Positions 1-10,800 of a stretch of DNA of 64,000 nucleotides are shown one piece after another. The notes beneath the pieces are model-generated. The model did no database searches, was not told where the DNA came from, and worked only from the letters and a program-made list of their open reading frames with translations. This stretch comes from Ananas comosus (taxonomy: Eukaryota; Streptophyta; Magnoliopsida; Poales; Bromeliaceae). The DNA lies in contig NC_033641.1 of NCBI RefSeq assembly GCF_001540865.1, positions 7,515,473-7,579,472 on the forward strand, in the 5' to 3' direction. Made by a program: the position numbers and the translations under genes. Within the stretch, counting starts at the first letter, position 1. Each line of letters starts with the position of its first letter.

Positions 1-148
1 ATAGTCCTATATATAAGATATAATAGGGCTAAACTCTTAACCCGGCTTAAGCATTTTGGGTGGTGGCTAAACCCAAGAGGTTAAGAGAGTTAAGCGTGCT
101 AGGACGGGAGTAGTCCTAGGATGGGTGACCCCCTGGGAAGTTGGGGCA
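1..148 (+). mobile_element. Cassandra-like LTR end carrying 5S rRNA sequence (partial)
   Basis: This stretch reads like the 3' half of a Cassandra-type TRIM LTR. From about position 82 it follows plant 5S rRNA: AGTTAAGCGTGC at 88-99, AGGATGGGTGACC at 118-130 and CTGGGAAGT at 133-141. It ends in CACA at about 148, as an LTR end should. The part before it, GCATTTTGGG followed by a GGTGGCTAAACCC-like run, aligns with the LTRs of the complete Cassandra-like element near 52.7-53.3 kb. The 5' part lies outside the window, and no primer-binding site follows; the sequence changes directly into another LTR family. Cassandra elements are known to be non-coding and to carry 5S promoters in their LTRs. 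Confidence 0.7.
88..141 (+). promoter_or_regulatory. 5S-type internal RNA polymerase III promoter in the LTR
   Basis: The A-box-like AGTTAAGCG, an intermediate element and the C-box-like GGATGGGTGACC and CTGGGAAGT are close to plant 5S rRNA. The 5' third of 5S rRNA is not recognisable, so this is a promoter-bearing remnant, not a 5S gene. Activity is not shown. Confidence 0.55.
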
Positions 149-811
149 TCACATTCACAGTCCCTAGTGAGATTGGGTCAGGCTTTACTATTTCCTACAG
201 AGTGTTGGTGTTCGACCGAGATAGTATAGGTGCATATAGTTATAGATTTATTCCATCTTTCTTACTATACTTGTTTACATCTGTAGACTTAGTCGGTGAG
301 CCGTTGTGGTCGGTAGCGGTACCCACTGAGGACTATTTCTTTTTGCAATAGTTCTCACGCCTAGTTATTGGAATCTTTTGCAGAGCCTTCTTCTTCGGCT
401 GCTGCTGCTGCTGCTGCTGATTCAGACCGTGGAAAGAGAGTCGCGAGTTAGATCCCTTTCCAGTTGCTGCTGAGCTAGAGTATACCAGCTACAGGTAGTG
501 GTAGTTTTTGAGTTCATATACATACTTTTGTTGTATCTTGCCGGAGCGAGTGTTTTGTACACTAGGATGCTTGTATGTATAGTGAACTTTTGTTTATATT
601 TATATCAGCGAGTGTTTTGTACACTAGGATGCTTGTATGTATAGTGAACTTTTGTTTATATTTATATCATTTTTCTTCTAGCAGCTCTATACTACTAGTT
701 GTAGTATTGTTTGATTACAGGTACAGTTGTCGCTTCGTATACAGTAAAAATTTCTTTGTATACGGCGGATTTGTCGGCGTGCCCGGGGAAACAAAAATTC
801 GGGGCGTGACA
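149..811 (+). mobile_element. Truncated 3' part of a long LTR (family LTR-A)
   Basis: Beginning at TTCACAGTCCCTAGTGAG, this sequence is homologous to the 3' part of the solo LTR at 27304-30011 and to the minus-strand solo LTR at 35153-36963. It ends in GGGGCGTGACA at 811, the family's 3' end. The 5' part is missing, because the sequence joins abruptly to the 5S-bearing LTR at about 148. The family end resembles long-LTR Ty3/gypsy chromoviruses, but no coding region is attached, so that placement is a guess. It interrupts the copia sequence that resumes at 812. An apparent 76-codon open frame from 121 is only LTR sequence. Confidence 0.75.
546..669 (+). repeat. 62-bp tandem duplication inside LTR-A
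   Basis: Two nearly identical 62-bp units, 546-607 and 608-669, each start GCGAGTGTTTTGTACAC and end in TTTATATC. The other two copies of the family in the window have one unit here, so the duplication is private to this copy. Confidence 0.85.
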
Positions 812-813
812 CT

Positions 814-2850
814 TAATATTTGGTATGGAAGATTGGGACATGTGAATTTTAATACTATCAAAAGATTGATGTATCTTGATTTGATTTCTAAATCTGATTT
901 ATCTTATCATATATGTGAAATATGTGTGCAAGCTAAGGAGCCTAGAAAGCCATTTAAATCTGTGGATAGAGATTGTGATCTTTTAGAACTCGTGCATAGT
1001 GAGTTTGTGATGAAAATAGACCTAGTAAAGGTAAAAATAAATATTTTGTGACATTTATAGATGATCATTCAAAGTATTGTTATGTTTACTTGATCAAATC
1101 TAAATATGAGATTTTAAGCAGATTCAAGATTTATAAGGCTGAAGTTGAAAATCAATTAGATAAGAAAATCAAGATTTTAAGGTCTGATCAAGATGGTGAA
1201 TATACTTCAAATGAGATGACTGCTTTCTGTCAAGATTTTGGAATTGTGCATCAAGTGACTGCACCTTATACACCTCAATCTAATGAAGTTGCTGAACATA
1301 AAAATATGACCTTGATGGATATGGTGAATTCGATAATTGTTAGTTCAGGCGTACCTGAGAACTTGTGGGGGAAAGTTTTGATTTTTGCATGTATAATTTT
1401 AAATAGAATTTCTCACAAGAATTCTAATGTGTCTCCCTATGAGCTTTGAAAAGATAGGAAGCCTAATCTGAATTATTTTAAAGTGTGGGGGTGTCTAGTT
1501 AAAATGAAGATACCTGAAAATAAGAAGAGAAAGATTGGAACTAAAACTGTGGATATAGTTTTTATGGATTATGCACAAGATAGCAATACAAATAGATTTT
1601 TGGTGGTGAATTCAGAAATTTGTGAGATTTCTAACAACACTATTATTGAGATTAGAGATGCAGTATATTTTGATAATGTTTTTCCTTTTAGAACTAAAGT
1701 AGATAGACCTATTCAAGTTGAAACTATAGCTAGCTCTAGCAGACCTAGAATTACTGAACCTAGAGTAGATTACTTTGATGTTTATGCTCCTGTTGCGAGT
1801 GTTGATTGCCTTGGCCTCTATCCATAATTTGATTGTTCATCAAATGGATGTTAAGACAACCTTTCTAAATAGTGATTTGGATGAAGAGATTTATATAAAG
1901 CAACCTGAAGGCTTTATAGTTTCTGGGCATGAGAATAAAGTGTGCAAATTGAATAGATCTTTATATGGACTTAAGCAAGCTCCTAAGCAGTGGCATTTGA
2001 AATTTGACTTTTTGGTTGTATCAAATGGTTTTCATATAAACATATCTGATGAATGCGTATATTCGAAGGAATATAATGGACAGATAGTGATCTTATGTTT
2101 ATATGTTGATGATATTTTAATTTTTGGAACTAATATGAATGTGATATATGATGTGAAGAAATTATTAAATAAAAATTTTGATATAAAAGATCTTGGGTAA
2201 GCAGATGTTATTCTCAACATGAAGATCATTAAAAAATTGAAAGAAATTATTATGAGCCAATCCCACTACAATGAACAATTATTGAAAAAGTTTGGATACT
2301 TTGATTTAAACCTGTAATGACATCTTATGATTCTAGTGTGCATCTTAAAAAGAATATAGTAAATCCAATAGGTCAAAATAAATATTCATAGATTATTGGA
2401 TTCTTAGGATATTTGGTAGATTACACTAGACCTGATTTGGTTTAAACTGTGAACCGATTGAGAAGATATACCTATAGTCCAAATAGAGAGCATTAGAATG
2501 GCTTAGAAAGAGTTTTAAGATATCTGAAGGGGACTGTATCTTATGGATTGCATTACACTGATTTTTCTGCAGTACTGGAAGCATATAGTGATGCCAATTG
2601 GATTAGTGATACAGCTGATGTAAAGTCGACTACTGAATTTTTTTTTTCTTCTAGGAGGAGCAACTGTTTCTTGGAAGCCAACTAAATAATTTTTGATTGC
2701 TAGAAGTACTATGGAATCTGAACTCATAGCCTTGGATACAACTATAGTAGAAACTAAGTGGATTAGATAATTTCTTTATGATTTGCCACTTATGGAGCGA
2801 CCTTTAGCACCTATATGTATTCATTATGATTGTAGATCCGCAATAGATAA
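814..2850 (+). pseudogene. Decayed Ty1/copia retrotransposon pol remnant
   Basis: Pieces of a copia polyprotein follow in the right order, in shifting frames. They are a GAG-preintegrase zinc region with RLGH and CEICVQAK (about 830-950); an integrase core with TFIDDHSKY, RSDQDGEY and a PYTPQSNEVAEH segment in which the usual GVAER is altered (about 1050-1320); a reverse transcriptase with MDVKTTFL, SLYGLKQAP and YVDD (2102-2113); and an RNase H stretch with ARSTMESE near 2700. An in-frame TGA at 1447, a frame change near 1800 and further stops after 2190 show it is dead. gag, protease and the 5' LTR are missing, because LTR-A occupies the upstream side. The frame breaks off near 2850, where a dispersed repeat begins. 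Confidence 0.9.
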
Positions 2851-2856
2851 GTGGGC

Positions 2857-3085
2857 ACATAAAATTAATAACTTGAGTTTGTAAGCCTAATAAATTGAGT
2901 GGGCCTGTGGTACACAATCTAACGACAAGAGACCCAATAATAAACCTAACGTTCAGATAGATTGAGTTAGGTCAAAGGCCATGAGCTCTGTAGTTGCGCT
3001 CTTATTGCGATTGGTGTGCCTTTTCTATTAGCACGTGTTTTTTGGATAGTTGATTAGTATTTACAATCCCACAGTTATTACCACA
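2857..3085 (+). repeat. Dispersed repeat R1, copy 1
   Basis: About 220 bp that match 19366-19560, sharing AATAA(A/G)TTGAGTGGG, a GGTTCAC/GGTACAC motif and a late TAGCACGTG/TCAGTACATG segment. It starts exactly where the copia RNase H frame breaks off. It may be a short LTR or an inserted element; the class is not resolved. Confidence 0.5.
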
Positions 3086-3140
3086 GTTTTATAGTTTAAA
3101 CAAAACGAAGATTGAAGACGCTTTTAAATTTAAGTTTTAA

Positions 3141-3660
3141 GGGCATGTTTGGTTCGAAGTCGGAATCGGAATTAGAATCGGAATCGAAATAAGCTGGAAT
3201 TGGAATGGGAATTACTAATTACCTAATTCTGTTTGGTTCGTTATCTGAATCGGAATCGGAATAAGTCATTTTCATTATCAATGCTTGGTTCAGATAGATA
3301 TAAAAAACGTAATCAAATTAATATGCTAACTCTACCTTTATAATATATTATTTAAATTCAAATTGAAAATTAAATATTAAAAATTTACATCAAAATTTTG
3401 AAATAATGTCAAAATTTTAAATCTATTTTTTAAAAAAAAATTAAACTTTGAAGTTGAATTCAAAATATAAAACTAAATTTCGATTTATTCAAATTCAAAC
3501 TTAAAATTACAATTTAAATTTTAATTTAAATCCATAAATTTAATTTAAGTTTTAAATAAAATTTGAATAAAATTTTATATAAATTAAAATTTAATTTAAA
3601 TTTAAATTTATAAGTTAGATTCGAAATACTTGATTAAATTTTAATTTTTAATTCAAATTT
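3141..3660 (+). mobile_element. Harbinger-type MITE, 3' end lost
   Basis: It starts GGGCATGTTTGGTTCGAAG after a TAA and continues with GGAATCGGAATCG-type repeats and a long AT-rich core. It follows the complete element at 40478-41415 closely for about 500 bp. Homology stops near 3660 at a GC-rich patch (GGGCGCGGGCGCCC), so the right terminus was replaced or deleted. Confidence 0.65.
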
Positions 3661-5038
3661 AAGTTGGGCGCGGGCGCCCTCTTCTCCGTCAGCGCACGCG
3701 CGCGACGAGGTTTTTTCCGTCGAACTTGTTCGCCCCACTGCTCCGTGCCGCCTGTCACTTCCTACCAAACAAACAAGAGAATTAATAAAACTCCACTTCT
3801 ATAACTACAAAACAAACAGCGGGGAAGCAGTAGTTTTCATCGAACTCCACCTCCACCCAAAGTCCACTTCAATCCAAAATTCAGTATTGGTGAAACAAAC
3901 ATGTATAGGTTTTTTGTTTTTTTATTTTTATCATTTTTCCTTCTCCCAACGTGTGGTCTTCTTCATTGGGCTACAAATAAGGCCTGAAGCCACACGCCTG
4001 GCCCAATGAGACTTAATTTCATAAATTATTTAAAAATATTAGATTAGTCTAAGCTAAATTAATTTTAGAATACAATTTAGTCAAATTTATATTTGGTGCA
4101 AATTTTGTGACTTGTTAGGTACGCTGGGTAGGATTGGACAAATATACAAGTCAGACATTCTAATATATACATACAGAGAGCCCGGCTATGTTTTTTTTAA
4201 AAGTATCAAGCATTTGGTATTTGTAAGTTTTCCACCGTTAAATCTATTCCTTTATCAATTCCACCCTTTAGATTATATTATTCCACTAACCAGCAACTTA
4301 ATTTTAGAGGATCACTATTATTCTAACTTTACAAATTTTCGTCTAAAAGCCGAAAACTTACAAACACCAATGACATGACGTTCAATTATATATATATATA
4401 TATATATATTTATAAATCTCTATTAATCCCCGTAATTTTTTATACACGTGGTATGTTTAGCTTAATTTGGGGTATATATGTGGGACCTACTTGTTAATTG
4501 CGTTTGTATCTGTGTAGATCTACTTTGCTTTCAAAATTATATATACTTCTAACTTTTTAGCCCTAAAATTTAGGGTTTACTAATCGACGGTGGTAATAGC
4601 ATAAATCCAGAAGTTCAAAAGTTGGAATTTGGTACTTCTAATAATACTAGTGGAGCCCGTGCTTTACAGCGGGTAGAAACCGTAGTAGTAATTAATAATA
4701 ATAAAATATTAAACATTTTTTTGTGTATCCCACTTGGTATATCCACTAAAGGTCGCGGCGGAAAGGAGAAGTGGGCGTGCATTAGTGAGAAAGAGGGAGG
4801 GAGCGAGGGAAGGAAGCGATGGTGTATAACAAAAAATGAGTCGTGAGACCGCGACTATGGGAAGATGGCAGTTCCCTAAAACACACACGAAGCGATACTA
4901 GCGCATGGCCATAAAGGCGCTCACCCGCTTAGAATCTAAACAGCTGTATCATATGTGCTTTTTGTGGAAATCTGATTCACCGGCCTTGGTTCAAGGCGTA
5001 GTTCACCATCGTGCCCTCAGATGTACATTGGTAAGCAC
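3661..5038. other. Gene-free stretch with no clear element body
   Basis: Mixed sequence: a GC-rich patch at 3664-3720, AT-rich DNA, a (TA)n run near 4390-4410 and a moderately GC-rich part at 4750-5035. The short open frames here show no recognisable protein. The only structured signal is the Helitron-like end at 4647, listed separately. Confidence 0.5.
4647..4675 (-). mobile_element. Possible Helitron 3' terminus (minus strand)
   Basis: On the minus strand a short GC hairpin (CCCGC...GCGGG type, 4656-4673) is followed a few bases later by CTAG and then T/A sequence. That is the usual layout of a Helitron 3' end. No 5' TC end or coding region was found. Confidence 0.35.
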
Positions 5039-5041
5039 TAA

Positions 5042-5884
5042 GGGGCTGTTTGGTTGTACGCATTTGCAACTGCAGTGCAGTTGCAAATGCTTACAGCCAC
5101 AATTCCTTTGTTTGGTTTAGTGTAGTTGAGTTCAACTGCACAAGAAGGCCCAAATGCTGCAGTTGGAACTACATCCAAATTGGTCGTAGCTCCAACTGCA
5201 GCAGTTGGTGAGGGATAGGATCACCTACAAATTAATAATAATAAATAAATAAATAAATAGCTAAATAAATAAATAATATATATGTATATAGGTAAATAAA
5301 AATACTTATAAATAAACTCATACTAATAAAATTTTTTAGACAATACAAGCTTTGTGCAAAAAATTAATTTTTTTAAATTTATTTTATTTAAAATATAAAT
5401 ATAGTTTTTTTTTTCTAAATTTTATAGAAATTGATCGTGTATGTTAATTAATAAGTTTTAATTAATTATAATATTAAATTGATAAAAAAATAAGAGAATC
5501 GTTAATTTTAAAGTTTGATTCTAATAAAATTAAATTAAATTAAAATTTTAAAATGTGTCGATTAATAAGTTGAAGAATTATTGAAAAATATAAAAATATT
5601 ATATATATCTACTTATTTATTTATAAATAGTAAATTTAAATAATTAATAAATGTATACAATTATTTTATGTTTAGTGAAGGTAACCTCACCACTCTATCT
5701 GAAGAGGTGACAAAATTCATAAATACAACTATCAGCTTCATATTACCAAACAGAAGAAATGTAACTGCAGCAGTTGCAACTACGTAAAACCAAACAGACT
5801 AGGTGTAGTTACAACTACAGCATTTGCAACTACATGTATTTCCAACTACACTGTTTCTGCAACTACATCCAACCAAACGGCCCC
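5042..5884 (+). mobile_element. 843-bp Harbinger/Tourist-type MITE
   Basis: Terminal inverted repeats GGGGCTGTTTGGTTG and CAACCAAACGGCCCC are flanked by a TAA duplication (5039-5041 and 5885-5887), the PIF/Harbinger signature. Both ends carry repeated GCAGTTGCAACTGC-like palindromes around an AT-rich core. There is no transposase frame. A close relative lies in the opposite orientation at 44113-44957. Confidence 0.85.
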
Positions 5885-6496
5885 TAAGTAAAGATTCAAA
5901 TCCGAAAGGTACCTTTGCCGAGTACTTGATATAAGAGATCCAGCATTCTTTTGAGGTGTTTTGAATTTCAGTTTATTTACTTTCTTTATTTCAAGTTTTA
6001 AATCATGTAGAGGAATATTAGTTTTTATTGAATTTTTGTGATTTAAAACTTGTTAGACTTCTTGGGCAGCCCAATAATTAATGGGTCTTGTTTGGGAGTC
6101 CAGCTAAAGTTTTCTTATGTGAAATTTAATCCCACATTGGAAATTAAAAGGGTGTTGTTGATATATATATATATATTCCTATAATTTTATGTATAATAAT
6201 AAATAATTTAATAAATAAAAATAATATAATTATAATTTTATATAATTAAAATTTAATTTAAAACAACTAAATTATTTTTTTATACATAAATTATAATAAT
6301 ATGACAATAAAATTATAAAGTAAAAAAAAATTAATACTTGATTAATCAATTTTTATCATATTTTAATTGTACAAACTAATTAAAAAAAAATTAAAACTTA
6401 ACTAATTAATTTTTATCATATCTTAAATATGCCAACTGAAGAAAAAAGTAATTAATATCATAATTAAATATATTTAAATATAATTATATTTATCTA

Positions 6497-6554
<58 letters not shown>

Positions 6555-6970
6555 CATTTTCCTTCACCGGAATTGACTTTGGCTCACGATGGGCCGAAGT
6601 CAATTACGCCGTTTCGGGTTAACTCGTGTTTCGGCCGTATCTATTTTATGACGAATCAAACAACAAAAATGATCGCTTACGACGTAAACGACTTCCCCCC
6701 TCTCCACTTCCACCCAAACAAACACACCCTAAACTACTTAATGGTTACATCCTTTTTCGTTGTTGGCTATTTATTATATGTACATCCTTTTTCATCCAAA
6801 CGTAAAATTGATTTAGTTTCTATTTATATCCGAACCAAACATAACCGTTATAGGAAAAGTTTAAGGATCTTTATGCAAACAAAACTGCTACGTAATTTTG
6901 CTTGAGGATAGGGATTAATTTAAATTAGTTGATAAAATTTACTAGGTTATAATTTTCGATAGGAAAAGTT
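5885..6970. repeat. AT-rich spacer with dispersed repeat R2 and a (TA)n microsatellite
   Basis: Positions 6011-6140 resemble the reverse complement of 22381-22475, including a GGGCAGCCCAATA segment and ATCCCACATTGG, so it is a dispersed element of unknown class. A (TA)n tract fills 6498-6540, followed by poly-T. No gene is visible. Confidence 0.5.
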
Positions 6971-6973
6971 TTG

Positions 6974-7133
6974 TTTTTTTTTTTTTTTTTTTGAGAGATA
7001 GGTAGCATGCTACCCGCTTTGTTTATTTCATTTAAAAAATAAACCTAGTTGGAAATGTGAATCAACTAGGATTCAAACTTAGGTCTCGAGTATCAACCAC
7101 CAAGCCCTTTGCCACTTGCTCTAGTAACGGTCG
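6974..7133 (-). mobile_element. tRNA-derived SINE, copy 1
   Basis: Read on the minus strand it begins near ACCGACCGTTACTAGAG, has an A-box-like GTGGCAAAGGGC and a decayed B-box region, and ends in GATAGGTAGC-type sequence before poly-A (poly-T at 6974-6992). The target duplication is about 16 bp: TTCGATAGGAAAAGTT before the poly-T, and the same sequence split by the hAT MITE on the other side. It is the same family as copies at 22051, 24620 and 47987. Confidence 0.8.
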
Positions 7134-7141
7134 GTTCCGAT

Positions 7142-7617
7142 TAGAGATGTCAACGAGTTGGATTCGGGGTGGATTTTTAAAAACCCGAACCCGACCCTGA
7201 CTCCAAACCCGAACTCGAACCCGCTCGAACCTGAACCCGACGGATTTTAAAAATCCATATCCAAACCCGAATCCGACTAAAAATCCGAAACCCGAACCCG
7301 AAAATTTGAACCCGAACTAATTATTTCGTTTTTCAATATTTCAAAATATATTATATTAAATCTAAAATTTTAAAATACAAATTCAAATATAACATTAAAT
7401 TTATATATATATATATATATATAATACAAAATAAATTCGGGTTCGGGTTTGGGTTGGATACAATCAAAATCCATATTCGAATCCATATCCGTCGGGTTTT
7501 TATTTTTTATATCCATATTTGAATCCATATTCATATTTATCGAATATATCCATTTTATTCGGATTCGGATTCGGATTCGAATAAAATTTCGGATATCCAT
7601 ACCCATCGACATCCCTA
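7142..7617. mobile_element. 476-bp hAT-type MITE upstream of PUX1
   Basis: Ends TAGAGATGTCAACGAG and CATCGACATCCCTA form terminal inverted repeats. They are flanked by the 8-bp duplications GTTCCGAT (7134-7141) and GCTCCGAT (7618-7625), seven of eight matching, which is hAT-like. The interior is GAACCCGA/GGATTCGG repeats around an AT-rich core. It sits inside the target duplication of the SINE next to it, so it came later. Its right end is about 200 bp before the PUX1 start codon. Confidence 0.85.
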
Positions 7618-7819
7618 GCTCCGATAGGAAAAGTTTAAGGATCTCCATGCAATATACTTCAGGGTCCTTCTCACACTTTTCTTATAATTTAAACTTTTAA
7701 TATTTTAATAGTTTTATTATTCCTGTAAAAAGCTTCGTCGAAAATCGAAACCCTCTTCGTCACGCGTCCTCGTCAAGCTGGGTTCTTTACGTGAAGCGAA
7801 GAGAAGGCGCCGCGATCCC

Positions 7820-10800
7820 ATGGAGGCGGAGGAAGCAAAGGTATCCGATTACTCCCCTAAATCGATTTCTCTAATCTTCTTAATTACTCAATTTCGATTC
7901 CAATCCGTCTAAATCGCTTCTTCTTGAATCCAAATTTGGTGTTAAATTTGATCGATTTGGTCGTGTAATCGTTCCGCTGTGCCAATTGGTTGCAATCGCG
8001 TAGTTGCACCGGGTTTTGAGTTGTTGTGGTCTGTGTTTAAGATTTGGTTAGGGTTTTTGAGTTTGGGAATTGGAATTTGGTGTTTGGAGTGCGTTGGTAG
8101 TGAGGCTTGGAAGTCTCTGATGCTGTGATTGAGGCCGATAAAGAGAGCATATTTTGAGTTGGGGATGTGAAATTTTTAGTCTTTTGTGTTAACTTTGATC
8201 TCAAAAAGAAATTTTTAGCAAACTTATGAATGCATTCTGATTAGGATGATGTTACTTTTGGGGGAATTTTTGAATTCGATGTTATTGATACGTTGATGGG
8301 GTTTTCTCTTGGATGATTTAGGTTTTGAGTAAAGAAAATTCTCTTCTAGGTTGTTTAATTCTTTCTTGATGTTGAGTCAACCACAGGCTCCAATTAAATT
8401 CTTCTCATGGATTAGATTTTGCATAAACAAAATTTCTATTTGAACCTTTTGGATTGTTTAATTCCTTCGTGCTAGATTTTTTAGTTAACCTGTTGCTACA
8501 CCTGGAGAGAATAGTTTGATCCGAATCCATGAGTCACTTGAAAGCCACAATATTGTTAGCAATTGGAAGGATCATCAAGATTAGTAGCTTATTACTTGTA
8601 AAACTATGTGATTTTCTGCAGCCATTCGTTCACATCATTAGCCTTAAACCTTCGTGTAAGATTTGGAAACTTGACGATTTTGGGTTATGGAGGGAAAGTG
8701 GTGGAAATCCAGTTTATGGAAAAAGCCCAGTTCGGGTGAGAATTCATGACTATGTATTCTACTCAACCATGGAATTCTTTCTAGCATACTGATTGTCGTT
8801 CGTACAACTGCGCATCTTTAAAGAGTTTCTACAGTTTTTGTCCACTTGAAAGGACATATACAAGTTAATGGTTCTATTTCTTTTAAATAGGCGTTTACGT
8901 TGTTCCGATCAGGATTTTGCGTTAGACTTCATGTAACTATTGTATAAAGTATAAACTGAATATCTAGAGACTTGAGTTTCAACTATGAGAAAGTTACTGC
9001 TGCATGTATGCATATAGATTCATTGATCCCTAATAGATACCATCATGAAACTGATTTGGCCCATTTTTAGTTTTTCCTTTTCCCCCCCTTTTTCTATTTA
9101 TTTGGTGCTGCTGGGAGGTAATCCGAACAGAAAACAACGCATCTACAAGTTCCGTATAGTTAGCATTATTTTATTTGTGCAGTTTGTTTATTTTAAGCTA
9201 TTCATGCTAATAGGGGTCAAGAAATATATGAACCTTTTATCAAATCAAGCCGTTAGCCTACTTCCCTAGCTATATCTACGACTATAACTCACTCTCATAT
9301 CTGGAAATTGATGATAACTTGCTGTTTGCTAAGGCACATCTTCGAAGGGTTTTTTATATTGAAATTTCTAATTCCACATACTTCTTACATGCCGTATCAT
9401 AAAAATGGGATAAATTAGTTGACCTTGGAAACATTCAAATGCATCTTACCAGAGTTGAGCTATGTTAGAACTCGAGTGCTTTTAAAAAACAATTGTAAAC
9501 ATCAACCGGAAGTCTTCATGTTTGTCTCCACTAAATGTGAATTTTAACTGATTTTCTCATTCTTAATAAGTAGACTAAGTATTGATTACTGTACACTTTC
9601 TTTTTTGAATTCTGACCGCTAGCATTCCTACTGAGAAACTTCCAGGATAGGTTGTTAGCCATCTCAGAGGAACTTGGTCATGAGATACGTGTATTTATGA
9701 ACTCACCAAACTCTGCAGCACCCAATGAAACACCTCCTCATGATGGTATATTCTTTAATTGAGTGACTCATGTGTTTTCATCCATTTGTTTTTTACTTTT
9801 ATTAGATGCATTTGATGTGACTATAGAGGATCATTATGGATATTTTTAATTGATATAGTTGTATGATATTCTGTTGATCTTTTGGATGATTTATGGCAGA
9901 GGAACCAGATGACTTTTATGATTTTACTCCTGAGGACTATTTCCGACTTATGGGTGACAGAATTGGAGGTAATAGTGTGAGTGGCAAGTTGCTTATCTGT
10001 TTGGATAGAATATTTGTGCTTTCTACTAACTAGATAACCTGTTCTTTTCCCTGATATTTGGGTTTAAAATTCTGTCTGTGAACTAGTTAATTTTAAAAGT
10101 TTTGTTAATTGTAGATTTTTTTTTTGACCACTAATATAATATATTATTGACTCAACAAAGTTATGTGCAGCACAATCTCAAGTACTTAAGACTCGTAAAA
10201 TACGGGAAGCAGAAGCTGCAGCTCGCAGAGCAAGAATTACTAAGGTACAGTTGTACGGATAATGGTCACATACTCGTAATCTAATGTCATGATGAAAAAT
10301 TATTCTTTTCTCTTGTAAATTTAGGACCCTGCTGCATCTAAACAGTTTTATGTCTTTATGAAACTTATGCAAATTGTGTAACTTGCTTCTGATAAGAATG
10401 TTTCGAAATTATCTTCTCATTGAACGAACAAACTCTTTTCCCTGCTTGATATATGAAATATCTTGCTGAGGAAAATTCTTTTGTTGCACTTTCTTAGCCC
10501 ATATTTAAAGCTTATCTAGAATGATACATGACTTTACTTTTCTAGGGAGAAAATTTATAAATATCATTTTTACTCACTAAAGCATGATTTCCTACCCAAG
10601 ATTTTTCAATTTGATTATATTTCTTCCCCTTGGAAAAGGGAACTCGACTTAAAAGGAGTTGCATCGTAGTGGTAGATTATGTCCAGTTTATATCTCAGAT
10701 TACCCTTTCCCTTCAAAAGGTAATGTGATTTTTGATTTTTTCTACAGATTGCTTCTTACTAAATTAATAAGGCATCTTAAAGAGTAAAAAACTAAAATCA

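Noticed and set aside
1..148. A functional 5S rRNA gene
   Set aside because: The 5' third of 5S rRNA is missing and the context is that of an LTR.
121..351. Open frame of 76 codons at the left edge
   Set aside because: It runs through 5S-like and LTR-A sequence that recurs elsewhere without a conserved frame.
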